A stretch of 64,000 nucleotides of DNA from Aliarcobacter lanthieri (GTDB lineage Bacteria; Campylobacterota; Campylobacteria; Campylobacterales; Arcobacteraceae). Position numbers and translations under genes: made by a program. Below the pieces are notes generated by a model that was given only the letters and a program-made list of their open reading frames with translations, made no database searches and was not told the DNA's origin. Below, piece by piece: positions 1 through 9,199 of the stretch (positions are counted from its first letter, which is position 1; each line of letters opens with the position of its first letter). Where the stretch lies: the NCBI RefSeq assembly GCF_013201625.1, contig NZ_CP053839.1:124001-188000 (forward strand). Direction: 5' to 3'.

Positions 1-963
1 CCAACTCTCTCCCCATACTATAACTGCTTTCTCTTCTTGTGATATTTGGTTTTGTGCTTGTTTTGTTATATCTTCTTGTAAAGTTTTTCTATAGTTATTT
101 AGTTCATCTAAAATTGCTAAAGTTTCATAAGCATTTGATTGATTTTTTGCTAGTAAAAATTCCAATGCTATAGAAGCATCATCAATTCTTCCTGCACTAT
201 TTAATTTTGGAGCAATTGTAAATCCAATATCATCAGATACTAAATTGTCTTTTGAAATTATTTGATTTAAAAGTTTAAATGCTTCTCTAGAAGATGTTTT
301 GATTCTTTTAAGACCTTGTTTAACCATCGTATAATTAAGACTTCTCATAGGCATAATATCAGCAATTATTGCTAAGGTTAAAAGATCTAAATAAGATGAC
401 ATATCAACATTTACATTTAATTCTTTTTTTATTGCAGCACAAAAATACCATGCAACTTGTGCTCCACAAATATCTTTAAATTCAAAATTACAGTCTTGTT
501 GTTTTGGATTAATTATTGCTAGTGCTTGTGGTATTTTATCTCCAACTGTATGGTGATCAGTTATGATTAAATCTATATTTTTCTCTTTTAATTTTAAACT
601 AGCTTCATAAGCAGAAATACCATTATCAACTGTAATTACTAATCCACTATCTATTAAATCTACAATTTTAGGAGATAAACCATATCCATGCTCAAATCTA
701 TTTGGAATTATATAATCTACTTTTATACCAATTTTATTAAAAAAATCAAGAGTGATAGTTGTAGAAACAACTCCATCAACATCGTAATCACCTACTATTG
801 TTATTTTTTCATTGTTTTGTATTGCAAGTTTTACTCTTTTTATAGCAATATCAATATCTTTAAAATTAGATGGAGAAGGAAGATTGGCAAGCTTTGAATA
901 AGGATTATTCAAATGTCTTGCACTTAATATCTCAAAAAGTTTTTGCTTTGTAATTTTAGGCAT
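1..963 (-). CDS. recJ: Single-stranded-DNA-specific exonuclease RecJ (partial, C-terminus beyond left edge)
   Basis: RecJ is a 5'-3' single-strand DNA exonuclease used in recombination and mismatch repair. I translated 321 codons with no stop before the window edge, so only the N-terminal DHH-phosphoesterase part is present. Visible motifs are VGDYDVDG (Asp59, Asp61, Asp63), TVDNG near residue 111 and the DHH signature at 136-138 (TDHHTVGD), which form the Mn2+ site. GGA-type sequence upstream lies inside pyrG. The ATG overlaps the pyrG stop codon by one base (TAATG), which points to translational coupling with pyrG. A short plus-strand frame at 688-897 is a shadow of this gene. Identification is firm from the motifs. 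Confidence 0.93.
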   Translation of the reverse strand, partial: MPKITKQKLFEILSARHLNNPYSKLANLPSPSNFKDIDIAIKRVKLAIQNNEKITIVGDYDVDGVVSTTITLDFFNKIGIKVDYIIPNRFEHGYGLSPKIVDLIDSGLVITVDNGISAYEASLKLKEKNIDLIITDHHTVGDKIPQALAIINPKQQDCNFEFKDICGAQVAWYFCAAIKKELNVNVDMSSYLDLLTLAIIADIMPMRSLNYTMVKQGLKRIKTSSREAFKLLNQIISKDNLVSDDIGFTIAPKLNSAGRIDDASIALEFLLAKNQSNAYETLAILDELNNYRKTLQEDITKQAQNQISQEEKAVIVWGESW

Positions 964-2579
964 TATTTAGGAGTATTTGCCTGCTTAATGAAGTCTAAAA
1001 TAATTGGGTTTGGAGTTTCTAAATGTGAAGTAAATTCTGGATGGAATTGTACTCCTACAAACCAAGGATGATCTTTTAACTCAACTGCTTCAATAAGTCC
1101 GTTTGATTGTCCAGAAATTATCATTCCAGCTTTCTCTAAAGCTTCTTTATATTTTGGATTAGCTTCATATCTATGTCTATGTCTTTCTAAATACTCTTTT
1201 TCATTTCCATAAGCTTTTTGAAGTTTTGATCCTTTTAATGGCTCAAATGGATATTCCCCTAATCTCATAGTTCCACCCATAGGTGATTCATGAGTTCTTA
1301 GTTGTTTGTGACCACTTTGATCTATAAATTCATCTATTAAATAAATCATAGGATTTTTTGTATTTTCATCAAATTCGATAGAGTTTGCATCTTCTATTCC
1401 TAAAACATTTCTTGCAAATTCTATTATTGATAATTGCATTCCAAGACAAATTCCTAAAAATGTGATATTGTTTTCTCTTGCATATTGAATAGCTTTTAAT
1501 TTACCTTCAACACCTCTTTGCCCAAAACCACCAGCAACTAAGATAGCATCAACATTACCAATTACTTCATAAGCTCCTAAATCTTCTATATTTTCACTAT
1601 CACACCAATGAATATTGATCTTTGTATTTAAGTGTGCACCAGCATGAATTAATGCTTCAATAAGAGATTTATAAGACTCTTTTAATCCTAAATATTTTCC
1701 AACAAATGCAATTGTCACTTCATCTTGTGGAACTAAGATATTTTTAACTAGCATATCCCATTTTTCCATATTTGGTTTTATTTTAATATTAAAATGGTTT
1801 GAAAGAGGATTTAAAATTCCCTCTTTTATAAAATGAAGAGGAACTTGATAAATTGATTGTGCATCACCAGCTTCAATTACTGCATTTCTATCTATATCAC
1901 AAGATAAAGCTAATTTATCTTTTAGTGCTTTTGGAAGCTCTTTTTCTGTTCTACAAACTAGCATATGAGGTGTAATACCAATTCTTCTTAACTCTTGAAC
2001 AGAGTGCTGTGTTGGTTTTGTTTTAAGTTCTCCAGCTGCTTTTATAAAAGGAATTAAACTTACATGAATATTCATAGTATTTGATTTTGGAAGTTCATGT
2101 CTAATTGAACGAATAGCTTCTAAAAATGGTAAACTTTCAATATCTCCAACTGTTCCACCAATTTCTATGATTAAAAAGTCATTATCATCAGCAGCTGCAA
2201 AAACTCTATCTTTTATTTCATCAACAACATGTGGAATTACTTGAATAGTTTTACCTAAGTATCCACCTTCTCTTTCTCTTTTGATTACACTTTGATAAAC
2301 TTGCCCAGTTGTAAAACTGTTTTTCTTTGTTAAAGTTTTATCTATAAATCTCTCATAATTTCCTAAGTCTAAATCTGTTTCTGCTCCATCAGCAGTAACA
2401 AAAACTTCTCCGTGTTCAAGTGGGCTCATAGTTCCTGGATCAACATTTAAGTACGGGTCAATTTTTAACATACTTACTTTAAATCCAGACTGTTTTAATA
2501 TTGCTGCAATAGAAGCAGAAGTGATACCTTTTCCTAAAGAGCTTAAAACACCACCCGTTACAAAAATGAATTTTGTCAT
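963..2579 (-). CDS. pyrG: CTP synthase
   Basis: Makes CTP from UTP, ATP and glutamine, the last step of pyrimidine nucleotide synthesis. The 538-residue length is normal. The N-terminal synthetase domain shows [10 protein letters not shown] (about residues 9-18) and the [12 protein letters not shown] motif. The C-terminal class I glutaminase domain has GGFGQRG, the nucleophile elbow GICLGMQ and the GVQFHPEF His/Glu pair, so this glutaminase looks intact, unlike that of CarA in this window. The start codon opens directly on [10 protein letters not shown], the family's usual N-terminus. It is followed without a gap by recJ. Confidence 0.98.
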   Translation of the reverse strand: MTKFIFVTGGVLSSLGKGITSASIAAILKQSGFKVSMLKIDPYLNVDPGTMSPLEHGEVFVTADGAETDLDLGNYERFIDKTLTKKNSFTTGQVYQSVIKREREGGYLGKTIQVIPHVVDEIKDRVFAAADDNDFLIIEIGGTVGDIESLPFLEAIRSIRHELPKSNTMNIHVSLIPFIKAAGELKTKPTQHSVQELRRIGITPHMLVCRTEKELPKALKDKLALSCDIDRNAVIEAGDAQSIYQVPLHFIKEGILNPLSNHFNIKIKPNMEKWDMLVKNILVPQDEVTIAFVGKYLGLKESYKSLIEALIHAGAHLNTKINIHWCDSENIEDLGAYEVIGNVDAILVAGGFGQRGVEGKLKAIQYARENNITFLGICLGMQLSIIEFARNVLGIEDANSIEFDENTKNPMIYLIDEFIDQSGHKQLRTHESPMGGTMRLGEYPFEPLKGSKLQKAYGNEKEYLERHRHRYEANPKYKEALEKAGMIISGQSNGLIEAVELKDHPWFVGVQFHPEFTSHLETPNPIILDFIKQANTPK

Positions 2580-2659
2580 TACAAATACTCCAAGATAATA
2601 ATAAATTTTTAAAATATATAAGCTGTGATTTTATCTAAATTTAGTTGATAAGCAATTTA

Positions 2660-2687
2660 AATATAAAGTGCTTTTGCACTTTATATT
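2660..2687 (-). terminator. Hairpin at the end of ccoG
   Basis: Perfect 12-bp inverted repeat: AATATAAAGTGC (2660-2671) and GCACTTTATATT (2676-2687) with a TTTT loop. It abuts the ccoG stop codon and lies between ccoG and pyrG. The tract after it on the minus strand is only weakly T-rich (TTAAATTGC), so termination strength is uncertain. Confidence 0.6.
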
Positions 2688-4069
2688 TATTTTTGAAGTT
2701 TATCTGCTCTAGGGAAGAAGAAAGTAGCAGTTCTAAATACTTTAACTTTTTCTGGGTTCTCTTTAGCATAAGATTTAAATGTAACTTTTATAGGTGTATC
2801 TTTTGTATTGTCATTTACTAAAAGTTTATCTGTTTCAAGAATAACAACTTTTTTAGCCATTTTCCCAGGACTTAATGTAAATGGTTCAAATCTTGTAATT
2901 TTTAAATCAGGATTATCAACTTCTAAGTGATAAGTTAAAGGTACTGACTCTGTATTTTGGAAAAGTAATAAATAGTTATTAGCAACTACATTATTATCTT
3001 TAATTTTATAAAGTTCTGTATCTTTATTTACATTTAAAAGCATATACTCTTTTTCTCCACTCATCACAAATAGTAAGCCAATTACAAGTGATAATGCTAC
3101 AAAGTACATAACTGTTGTTTTTCTTATTACTTTTGTTGGAGTATTTAGTTTTACTTGATTTGTGCTTGACCATTGAACAAGAGAAGGTTTTCCTAGTTTA
3201 CCCATAACTTGTGTACAAGCATCAACACATTCAAGACAATTTATACACTCTAATTGTAAGCCTTTTCTAATATCAATATGTGTTGGACAAACAGTAACAC
3301 AAGATTCACATGCTGTACATTCATTTGTAGGATCAGGTAAATCTTTTATTTTAAATACAATTTTTTCTTTACTCTCATTATAGATATTACCACCTCTATT
3401 TGTAGAATAAATTGCTTGATATGTATTATTATCATATAGAACACTTTGAACTCTTGAATAAGGACAGATATATATACAAAAATCCTCTTTTAACATAATT
3501 ACATCATATACTAAAAAAGCTGCAATACTTGCAACAATACCAATTAAAAATAAATGCTCTGTAGGATTTTGTAAATAAGCAAAGAAATCTTGTGGAGGTA
3601 CAAAATACCACATAAAGTTAGAAGCAGCAACAAGAGCTAATGCAGCCCATATTAGAATACCAATAACTTTTTTAACTTTATTTTCTGTTTTACTTAAGTC
3701 AGGGTTTTTTTGTTTATTTTTTATTCTTCTTAAACCTAAAAGTTTTGATTCAATTAAATCTCTATAAATTACTCTAAATATAGTTTGTGGACATGCCCAT
3801 CCACACCATGCTCTTCCTCCAATAGAAGTAACAGCAAAGATCCCTAAAAATAGTAGCATCAATAAAAATGGCATCAAATACAACTCTTGCATATCAAAAG
3901 CAGTTCCTAAAAGGTGAAGCTGTTTTTTATCAAAAGACAATAAAAATAGTTGATTCCCATTTATTTGAATAAATGGTATAACTAAAGCAAATATAGTTGC
4001 ACTGATATAACCGATATATCTTCTATATCTATAAGGAGTTTTATCTAAAAACTCATTTTTTTCTTTCAT
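2687..4069 (-). CDS. ccoG: Cytochrome c oxidase accessory protein CcoG (FixG/RdxA type)
   Basis: Membrane-bound iron-sulfur protein of the FixG/RdxA family, needed for delivery or reduction of copper during assembly of cbb3-type cytochrome oxidase. The 460 residues show membrane spans near 20-35, 66-85, 135-155 and 172-190, a cysteine motif AWCGWACPQ (Cys89, Cys93) and YICPYSRV near 200. Two ferredoxin-like 4Fe-4S clusters follow (CTACESCVTVCP and CINCLECVDAC, about residues 250-285), then a further span near 320 and a C-terminal Ig-like periplasmic domain. This is the family's standard order. No cbb3 genes are adjacent. The gene stands alone with a hairpin after it. Confidence 0.95.
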   Translation of the reverse strand: MKEKNEFLDKTPYRYRRYIGYISATIFALVIPFIQINGNQLFLLSFDKKQLHLLGTAFDMQELYLMPFLLMLLFLGIFAVTSIGGRAWCGWACPQTIFRVIYRDLIESKLLGLRRIKNKQKNPDLSKTENKVKKVIGILIWAALALVAASNFMWYFVPPQDFFAYLQNPTEHLFLIGIVASIAAFLVYDVIMLKEDFCIYICPYSRVQSVLYDNNTYQAIYSTNRGGNIYNESKEKIVFKIKDLPDPTNECTACESCVTVCPTHIDIRKGLQLECINCLECVDACTQVMGKLGKPSLVQWSSTNQVKLNTPTKVIRKTTVMYFVALSLVIGLLFVMSGEKEYMLLNVNKDTELYKIKDNNVVANNYLLLFQNTESVPLTYHLEVDNPDLKITRFEPFTLSPGKMAKKVVILETDKLLVNDNTKDTPIKVTFKSYAKENPEKVKVFRTATFFFPRADKLQK

Positions 4070-4244
4070 GATTTTATCCTTCGCGACATTTTTTCTATTA
4101 TACTCCTACAAATTATATTTATTTCTTAAATATGTGTAGAAAAAGCTTAATTTTGAGAAAAATATTATAATAAGAAGCCTATTTATGGTTATCCTTATCA
4201 TTTCTTATATAAAATATATAAAATTTTATAGATAAGGATTACTT

Positions 4245-5264
4245 ATGAAAAGTATATTAAAAAGCATTATTATTTTACTTTTTTCAATAGCATTTTTAAT
4301 TACAAGTTTAAGTGCAAAAGAGGGTAAAATTATAGGTGCATCAAATCATGAGATACCAAGATGGTTCAAAGATAGTTTTTTAGATATATCAGAAGATATT
4401 GAAGAGGCAAAAGATAGTAATAAACATTTCATAATATTTTTAGATTTTGAAGGATGTCCATATTGTGAAAAAATGTTAAAGGAGAATTTTATTGAAGATA
4501 ATCAAACTAGTAAATTTATCAAAGATAACTTTGATGTGATTGAACTTAATGTAAAAGGTAGTAAAGAAATTACTTGGATTGATGGTGATGTATTAGCAGA
4601 AAAAGAGCTAACAGAGAAATTAAAAATTCAATATAGTCCAACAGTTTTAATTTTTGGAGAAAATAAAGAAATAGTAGCTAGAGTAAACGGGTATAGAAAT
4701 CCAGTTGACTTTCAAAATATTTTAGAATATGTACAAACAAAAAGTTATAATAAAATAGACTTAACAACATATTTAAGTAAAATTGATAAAAAAGATATTT
4801 ATAGTTTTAAAGATAATAAAATGTTTAAATCTTTAGATGATTTATCAAAAATTAATACTCCTATTGCAATTATAATAGAAGATAATAGTTGTGTTCAATG
4901 TGAGCATTTTCATAATAAAATTTTGACAAATGAAGAAGTTCAAGAAGAGTTCTCAAAATATACAGTTATAAGATTAGATGCAAATAGTACAAAAAAAATA
5001 GTTTTACCAGATGGTGAAAAAATATCTCCTAAAGCTTTTGTAGACAAGATAAATCTTGATTATCGTCCAGCAGTTTTATTGTATGATAATAGTAAACTAA
5101 TATCTACAATAGATGCTTTATTGTTTCCATTTCATTTTAAAGAAGTTCTAAGATATGTTAGTGGAAAACATTATATTCAGTATCCTAATAGTTATTTGGA
5201 TTATTTGAAAGTTAGGCAAGATGAATTAATAAAACAAGGAATTGATATAAATGTAGCAGAGTAA
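4245..5264 (+). CDS. Periplasmic protein with two thioredoxin-like domains
   Basis: The protein has an N-terminal signal peptide (about residues 1-24, ending LSAKEG) and two thioredoxin-fold modules. The first carries GCPYCEK (Cys71, Cys74) and a cis-Pro-type SPTVLIF stretch near 131. The second carries SCVQCEH (Cys216, Cys219) and RPAVLLYD near 275. This resembles the SoxW/thioredoxin_2 group of periplasmic disulfide reductases; the substrate is unknown. A reducing role in cytochrome or sulfur metabolism is possible, but only by analogy, and the nearest gene, ccoG, is divergent. The repeat of two CxxC domains in one chain is the notable property. The 3' end forms a hairpin shared with coaE. 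Confidence 0.8.
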   Translation: MKSILKSIIILLFSIAFLITSLSAKEGKIIGASNHEIPRWFKDSFLDISEDIEEAKDSNKHFIIFLDFEGCPYCEKMLKENFIEDNQTSKFIKDNFDVIELNVKGSKEITWIDGDVLAEKELTEKLKIQYSPTVLIFGENKEIVARVNGYRNPVDFQNILEYVQTKSYNKIDLTTYLSKIDKKDIYSFKDNKMFKSLDDLSKINTPIAIIIEDNSCVQCEHFHNKILTNEEVQEEFSKYTVIRLDANSTKKIVLPDGEKISPKAFVDKINLDYRPAVLLYDNSKLISTIDALLFPFHFKEVLRYVSGKHYIQYPNSYLDYLKVRQDELIKQGIDINVAE

Positions 5265-5278
5265 TCTGTCTACATTTA
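5248..5278. terminator. Bidirectional hairpin across convergent stop codons (thioredoxin-like gene / coaE)
   Basis: TAAATGTAG (5248-5256) pairs with CTACATTTA (5270-5278), and inside it CAGA (5257-5260) pairs with TCTG (5265-5268). The loop is GTAA, which contains the plus-strand stop codon. The minus-strand coaE stop lies in the right arm. The hairpin would serve both transcripts. Confidence 0.65.
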
Positions 5279-5869
5279 ATTTAATATTTTATCTACAAAA
5301 TTTTCAACTTCATTTTGTAAATGTTTTAAGTCTTTTGAATTATCTATTATAAAATCAGATAGTTTTTTCTTTTCTTCTATATCCATTTGATTTGATATTT
5401 TTAGCTTAGCTTCATTCTCATCTATATTATCTCTTTTCATAAGTCTTTGAATCTGTAAATCTTTTGGAGTATAAATAACTAAAGATTTAGGAATTGGATA
5501 ATTCATTTTCTCAAAAAATAGTGGAATATCTATAATATATGGTTTATTTTGTTCTTCAAAGACTTTTGATTCTTTTATAATTTCTTCTTTAATTAGTGGG
5601 TGAAGTAGTGCTTCTAGTTTTAATTTATTGGATTCATTTGAAAAAATTATTTTTCCTAATTCTTTTCTTAAAACTTTGCCATCTTGTACATATTGTTCAC
5701 CAAAAAGCTCTTTTATTTTAGAACTATTTTCATCTAATAACTTATGTGCTATTTTATCAGCATCAATTATCAAAAATCCATGGAGGTTTAAAAGGTTACA
5801 AACTGTACTTTTCCCAGTTGAAATTCCACCTGTTAGTGCTATTGCATTTTTAAATATATTCTCATTCAT
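5276..5869 (-). CDS. coaE: Dephospho-CoA kinase
   Basis: Catalyses the last step of coenzyme A synthesis, the phosphorylation of dephospho-CoA by ATP, in the cytoplasm. The 197-residue protein starts with a P-loop GGISTGKST (about residues 14-22). It continues with IDADKIAH, the HPLI segment and the IDIPLFFEK stretch typical of CoaE, followed by a lid region with KLKISNQM. Size and motifs match the family. It is transcribed divergently from purM with an 83-bp promoter region between them, and convergently to the thioredoxin-like gene. Confidence 0.95.
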   Translation of the reverse strand: MNENIFKNAIALTGGISTGKSTVCNLLNLHGFLIIDADKIAHKLLDENSSKIKELFGEQYVQDGKVLRKELGKIIFSNESNKLKLEALLHPLIKEEIIKESKVFEEQNKPYIIDIPLFFEKMNYPIPKSLVIYTPKDLQIQRLMKRDNIDENEAKLKISNQMDIEEKKKLSDFIIDNSKDLKHLQNEVENFVDKILN

Positions 5870-5906
5870 TTAGTAAGTATAACATAAAAATTTATAAACC
5901 ATTTGC

Positions 5907-5912
5907 TATAAT
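5907..5912 (+). promoter_or_regulatory. -10 element of purM
   Basis: TATAAT preceded by TTTGC, a typical epsilonproteobacterial sigma-70 -10 region without a clear -35. It lies 41 bp before the purM ATG, whose ribosome binding site is AAAAGG. Confidence 0.55.
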
Positions 5913-5952
5913 ATTGCCTAAATATAAAAAGAAAAATATTAAAAGGTGAATA

Positions 5953-6948
5953 ATGGCAACAGTTAGTTACAAAGATGCAGGAGTTGATATAGATGCAGGG
6001 AATCAGTTTGTAGAAAATATAAAACCTTATGTTAAGTCTACTATGATTCCTGGTGTTCTAGGTGGTATTGGCTCTTTTGCTGGAGCTTTTGAGCTACCAA
6101 GTGGATATAAAAAACCTGTTATCTTAGCTGGAACAGATGGTGTTGGTACAAAATTAAAACTTGCGATTGATGCAAAGAAATTTGATACAGTTGGAATAGA
6201 TTTAGTTGCTATGTGTACAAATGACTTACTTTGTAACTTTGGAGAGCCTTTATTTTTCCTTGATTATTATGCAACAGCAAAGCTTGAAGTTGAAGAAGCT
6301 ACACAAGTGGTAAGTGGAATTGCTGAAGGTTGTATAAGAAGTGAGTGTGCGTTAATTGGTGGTGAGACAGCTGAAATGCCTGGAATGTATAAAGAAGGTG
6401 ATTTTGATTTAGCTGGGTTTTGTGTAGGAATAGCTGAAAAAGATGAATTAGATAGAGTTTCAAAAGTACAAGCTGGAGATATTTTAATAGCACTTCCTAG
6501 TTCTGGCGTTCATTCAAATGGTTTCTCACTTGTACGAAAACTACTACTTGAAAAATTAGGTATGAGTTTAGAAGATGATTTTCAAGGAAAAAAATTAAAA
6601 GATGTTTTACTTGAACCAACAAGAATTTATGTAAAAGAATTCAAATCAAATAAAGATAAAATCAATGCTTTAGCCCATATTACTGGTGGAGGAATTACTG
6701 AAAATCTACCAAGAGTTTTACCTGAAAATTTAACAGCAGTAGTTGAAAGAAATAAAATTAAAGTTCTACCAATATTTGAATTTATGAGTAAACATGTAGA
6801 ATTAGAAGAGATGTATAGAACATTTAATATGGGTGTTGGAATGATACTTGTAGTAAATCCTTCAAATGTGGATGCTATTCTATCTAATACTGATGGATAT
6901 ATAATTGGGGAATTAAAAAATGGAAAAAAAGAAGTAGAGTTTATATAA
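5953..6948 (+). CDS. purM: Phosphoribosylformylglycinamidine cyclo-ligase (AIR synthetase)
   Basis: Converts FGAM to aminoimidazole ribotide with ATP, the fifth step of purine synthesis. The 331 residues show the PurM hallmarks: SYKDAGVDIDAGN at the N-terminus, GTDGVGTKLKLA near residue 60, the DLVAMCTNDLL stretch, IGGETAEMPGMY near 140, LPSSGVHSNGFSLVRK near 180 and AHITGGGITENLPR near 240. The start is supported by an AAAAGG box 7 bases upstream. It is a single-gene unit, with no other early pur gene beside it except purA 11 kb away. Confidence 0.97.
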   Translation: MATVSYKDAGVDIDAGNQFVENIKPYVKSTMIPGVLGGIGSFAGAFELPSGYKKPVILAGTDGVGTKLKLAIDAKKFDTVGIDLVAMCTNDLLCNFGEPLFFLDYYATAKLEVEEATQVVSGIAEGCIRSECALIGGETAEMPGMYKEGDFDLAGFCVGIAEKDELDRVSKVQAGDILIALPSSGVHSNGFSLVRKLLLEKLGMSLEDDFQGKKLKDVLLEPTRIYVKEFKSNKDKINALAHITGGGITENLPRVLPENLTAVVERNKIKVLPIFEFMSKHVELEEMYRTFNMGVGMILVVNPSNVDAILSNTDGYIIGELKNGKKEVEFI

Positions 6949-7007
6949 CTTTACTTTCTAAATAAAATACCTTTCTTCTTCAACATAACTTTGATACCAT
7001 TGTATTT

Positions 7008-8426
7008 ATGAAAAAAATAAATACTTTTAAAGACAAATCAAAATTCTTTATTTTAGAAGTTGAACATAAAGTTGTTGTAAAAACTTATGGAAGAGAAGGT
7101 TTGCATTTATTATGTGGACAAAAACTAAAATCAATTTTTAAAAATAAGATATATAATAAACTTAAAAAACTTACCAAAAGAGTTAATAATCTTACTATTA
7201 TAAAATGGAAAAGAAGAAAATATGAGGTTTATTTTAGAAATAATAATTTTTATTTTTATGATATAACTTCTTACTGTAAAATACAATCAAAATTAAATAA
7301 AAGTCTAAATGAACTTACTTCTAAAAAAGAAGAATTACAAGCTGTATTTGATCTTGCTGCAAATGGTATATCTATACTTGATAGAAATGGAAAATTTTTA
7401 TATGCAAATAAATTCTTCCAAAATATGATGGAGTATAGTATGGAAGAGTTATATAATGAATCTTGTATCTCTCTATCATCCACTGAATACTCTAAACCTT
7501 CACAAACAGCAGTGGAACAAGCTATTAAATATGGAAGTGTTAAAAAGTTTAAAAAGGTTTGTGTAACAAAATCTGGAACACATATAAATGCTAGTATGTC
7601 TTTAGCTTATTTAAAAAATCAAGATGAGATAGTTATGATTACATCAGATATTACTGAAGAAATAGAGTATCAGGATAATCTTAGAAAGCAAATAGAAATA
7701 GAAGTTTCAAAAAGAGCTGAACAGTATGAGATATTATTTCAGCAATCAAGACTTGCTGCCATGGGCGAAATGATAAATGCCATTGCTCATCAATGGAGAC
7801 AACCATTAAATAGTTTAGGTATTATTGTTCAAAGTTTAAGACATATTATCTCTTCGAATGTAATTAATATAGATGTTTTAAAAGAGATAGAGTCAGATAT
7901 TATGGAAAAATTAAACTATATGTCACAGACAATAGATGATTTTAGTACATTTTTTAGAATTACAAAAGAAGAAGAGAAATTTGATATATTGGATAGTATT
8001 AAAAATGCAATAAGGCTTATTGATGTACAGTTAAAAAGTAATAACATAGAGATAGAAATAGAAAATAAGTTAAATTCAAATTTAAAAGTTACAGGATTTC
8101 TAAATGAATTTAGGCAAGTTATTTTAAATTTAATACATAATTCTATGGTAGCAATAGTAACTAATAATATAGAAAAAGGTAAAATAATAATAAATATCAA
8201 AGAATATAAAGAACACTTACAAATAAATGTGATTGATAATGGAGGAGGAATAGAAGATGAAAATATACCAAAAATATTTGATCCGTATTTCTCTACAAAA
8301 GAAAAAGGTAATGGAATAGGTCTTTATATGTCTAAGGTAATAATAGAAAACCATATGAATGGTATTTTAAAGGTAAAAAATATAAAAGGCGGAGTTGTCT
8401 TTAGTATTATGCTATCAAAGGATTAA
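7008..8426 (+). CDS. Cytoplasmic PAS-domain sensor histidine kinase
   Basis: The 472-residue protein has no membrane span. Residues 1-95 match no domain I recognise and could be a degenerate sensor. A PAS domain runs from about 105 to 220 (FDLAANGISILDRNGKFLYANKFF), followed by a short coiled coil. The HisKA-type phosphoacceptor is His261 in AIAHQWRQPLNSLG, a form common in epsilonproteobacterial kinases. An HATPase domain follows with NLIHNSM (N box), DNGGGI and GNGIGLYMSK. No clear ribosome binding site precedes the ATG, so the start is uncertain. The response regulator begins two bases after the stop, and sqr follows it. I infer that it senses a cue linked to reduced sulfur or the quinone pool. 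Confidence 0.9.
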   Translation: MKKINTFKDKSKFFILEVEHKVVVKTYGREGLHLLCGQKLKSIFKNKIYNKLKKLTKRVNNLTIIKWKRRKYEVYFRNNNFYFYDITSYCKIQSKLNKSLNELTSKKEELQAVFDLAANGISILDRNGKFLYANKFFQNMMEYSMEELYNESCISLSSTEYSKPSQTAVEQAIKYGSVKKFKKVCVTKSGTHINASMSLAYLKNQDEIVMITSDITEEIEYQDNLRKQIEIEVSKRAEQYEILFQQSRLAAMGEMINAIAHQWRQPLNSLGIIVQSLRHIISSNVINIDVLKEIESDIMEKLNYMSQTIDDFSTFFRITKEEEKFDILDSIKNAIRLIDVQLKSNNIEIEIENKLNSNLKVTGFLNEFRQVILNLIHNSMVAIVTNNIEKGKIIINIKEYKEHLQINVIDNGGGIEDENIPKIFDPYFSTKEKGNGIGLYMSKVIIENHMNGILKVKNIKGGVVFSIMLSKD

Positions 8427-8427
8427 T

Positions 8428-9111
8428 TTGCAAATTATTCATAAAAAATTACACTTATTAAATCTTTTAATTGTTGAAGATGATGAGAGTACATTAAAAT
8501 GGTTGAGTAGAGTATTATCAATATATTTTAATGAAGTAAATATTGCAAAAGATGCTATAAATGCTTTTGAAGTTTTTAAAGAAAAATCATTTGATATAGT
8601 GATATCAGATATAGAAATGCCACAAGTTGATGGATTACACCTTTTACAAAAAATAGCATTATTATCACCAAAAACAATGAGAATTGTAATGACAGCTTTC
8701 AATACTTCTGAATATATAAATAGAGCAATAGAATCTGATGTTCATTTTTATTTTAAAAAACCAATAGATATAGATGAATTATTAGTGGCTATATCAACAT
8801 TTACTTCAAAAAATATCTTAAAAGATAAAGTAGTATTTTTAGGTAATAATTATTTATACTATTCAGATAAAAAGATTATAAAAAACGATGAAAGAAGTAT
8901 TTCTCTAACAAAGAAAGAAGTTTCTCTTTTAGAATTTTTATTACATAAAAATGGGAATATTGTTAGTATAGAAGAAATAGAAAACAATGTATGGAAAGAA
9001 CCTGTAAGAGCAGATGCTATTAGAATGGTAGTTACAAATCTAAGAAAAAAAACATATTCTACATTGATAAAAAATATAAAAGGAATAGGATATAAAGTAG
9101 ATATAGACTAA
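8428..9111 (+). CDS. OmpR/PhoB-type response regulator, cognate to the upstream kinase
   Basis: Two-component transcription factor of 227 residues. The receiver domain shows LLIVEDDES (acidic pair), phosphoacceptor Asp61 in VISDIEMPQVDG, the MTAF Thr switch and FYFKKPID with the conserved Lys. A winged-helix DNA-binding domain follows from about 135, ending ADAIRMVVTNLRKK and IKGIGYKVD. I place the start at TTG 8428, because AAAGGA at 8417-8422 is five bases upstream and overlaps the kinase stop. A longer in-frame TTG at 8395 has no such site. Four 11-bp-spaced repeats just after the gene are a likely binding site for it. Confidence 0.9.
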   Translation: MQIIHKKLHLLNLLIVEDDESTLKWLSRVLSIYFNEVNIAKDAINAFEVFKEKSFDIVISDIEMPQVDGLHLLQKIALLSPKTMRIVMTAFNTSEYINRAIESDVHFYFKKPIDIDELLVAISTFTSKNILKDKVVFLGNNYLYYSDKKIIKNDERSISLTKKEVSLLEFLLHKNGNIVSIEEIENNVWKEPVRADAIRMVVTNLRKKTYSTLIKNIKGIGYKVDID

Positions 9112-9114
9112 ATT

Positions 9115-9158
9115 CTTATATAAAACTTATAATTATCTTATAAATAACTTATAAAATT
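9115..9158 (+). promoter_or_regulatory. Four tandem CTTATA repeats at 11-bp period before sqr (likely response-regulator operator)
   Basis: CTTATA occurs at 9115, 9126, 9137 and 9148, exactly one helical turn apart, and three copies extend to CTTATAA. OmpR-family regulators are known to bind tandem half-sites with this period. A possible -10 element TAATGT sits at 9163-9168, 15 bases after the start of the last repeat, which is the same offset as in the Pho-box promoters of this window. Confidence 0.7.
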
Positions 9159-9199
9159 TAGCTAATGTTTTCTTCTATCTAATATATAGGAGAAATAAG

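Noticed and set aside
688-897. Plus-strand 69-residue frame inside recJ
   Set aside because: Lies opposite the clear RecJ reading frame; composition is a shadow of A/T-rich code.
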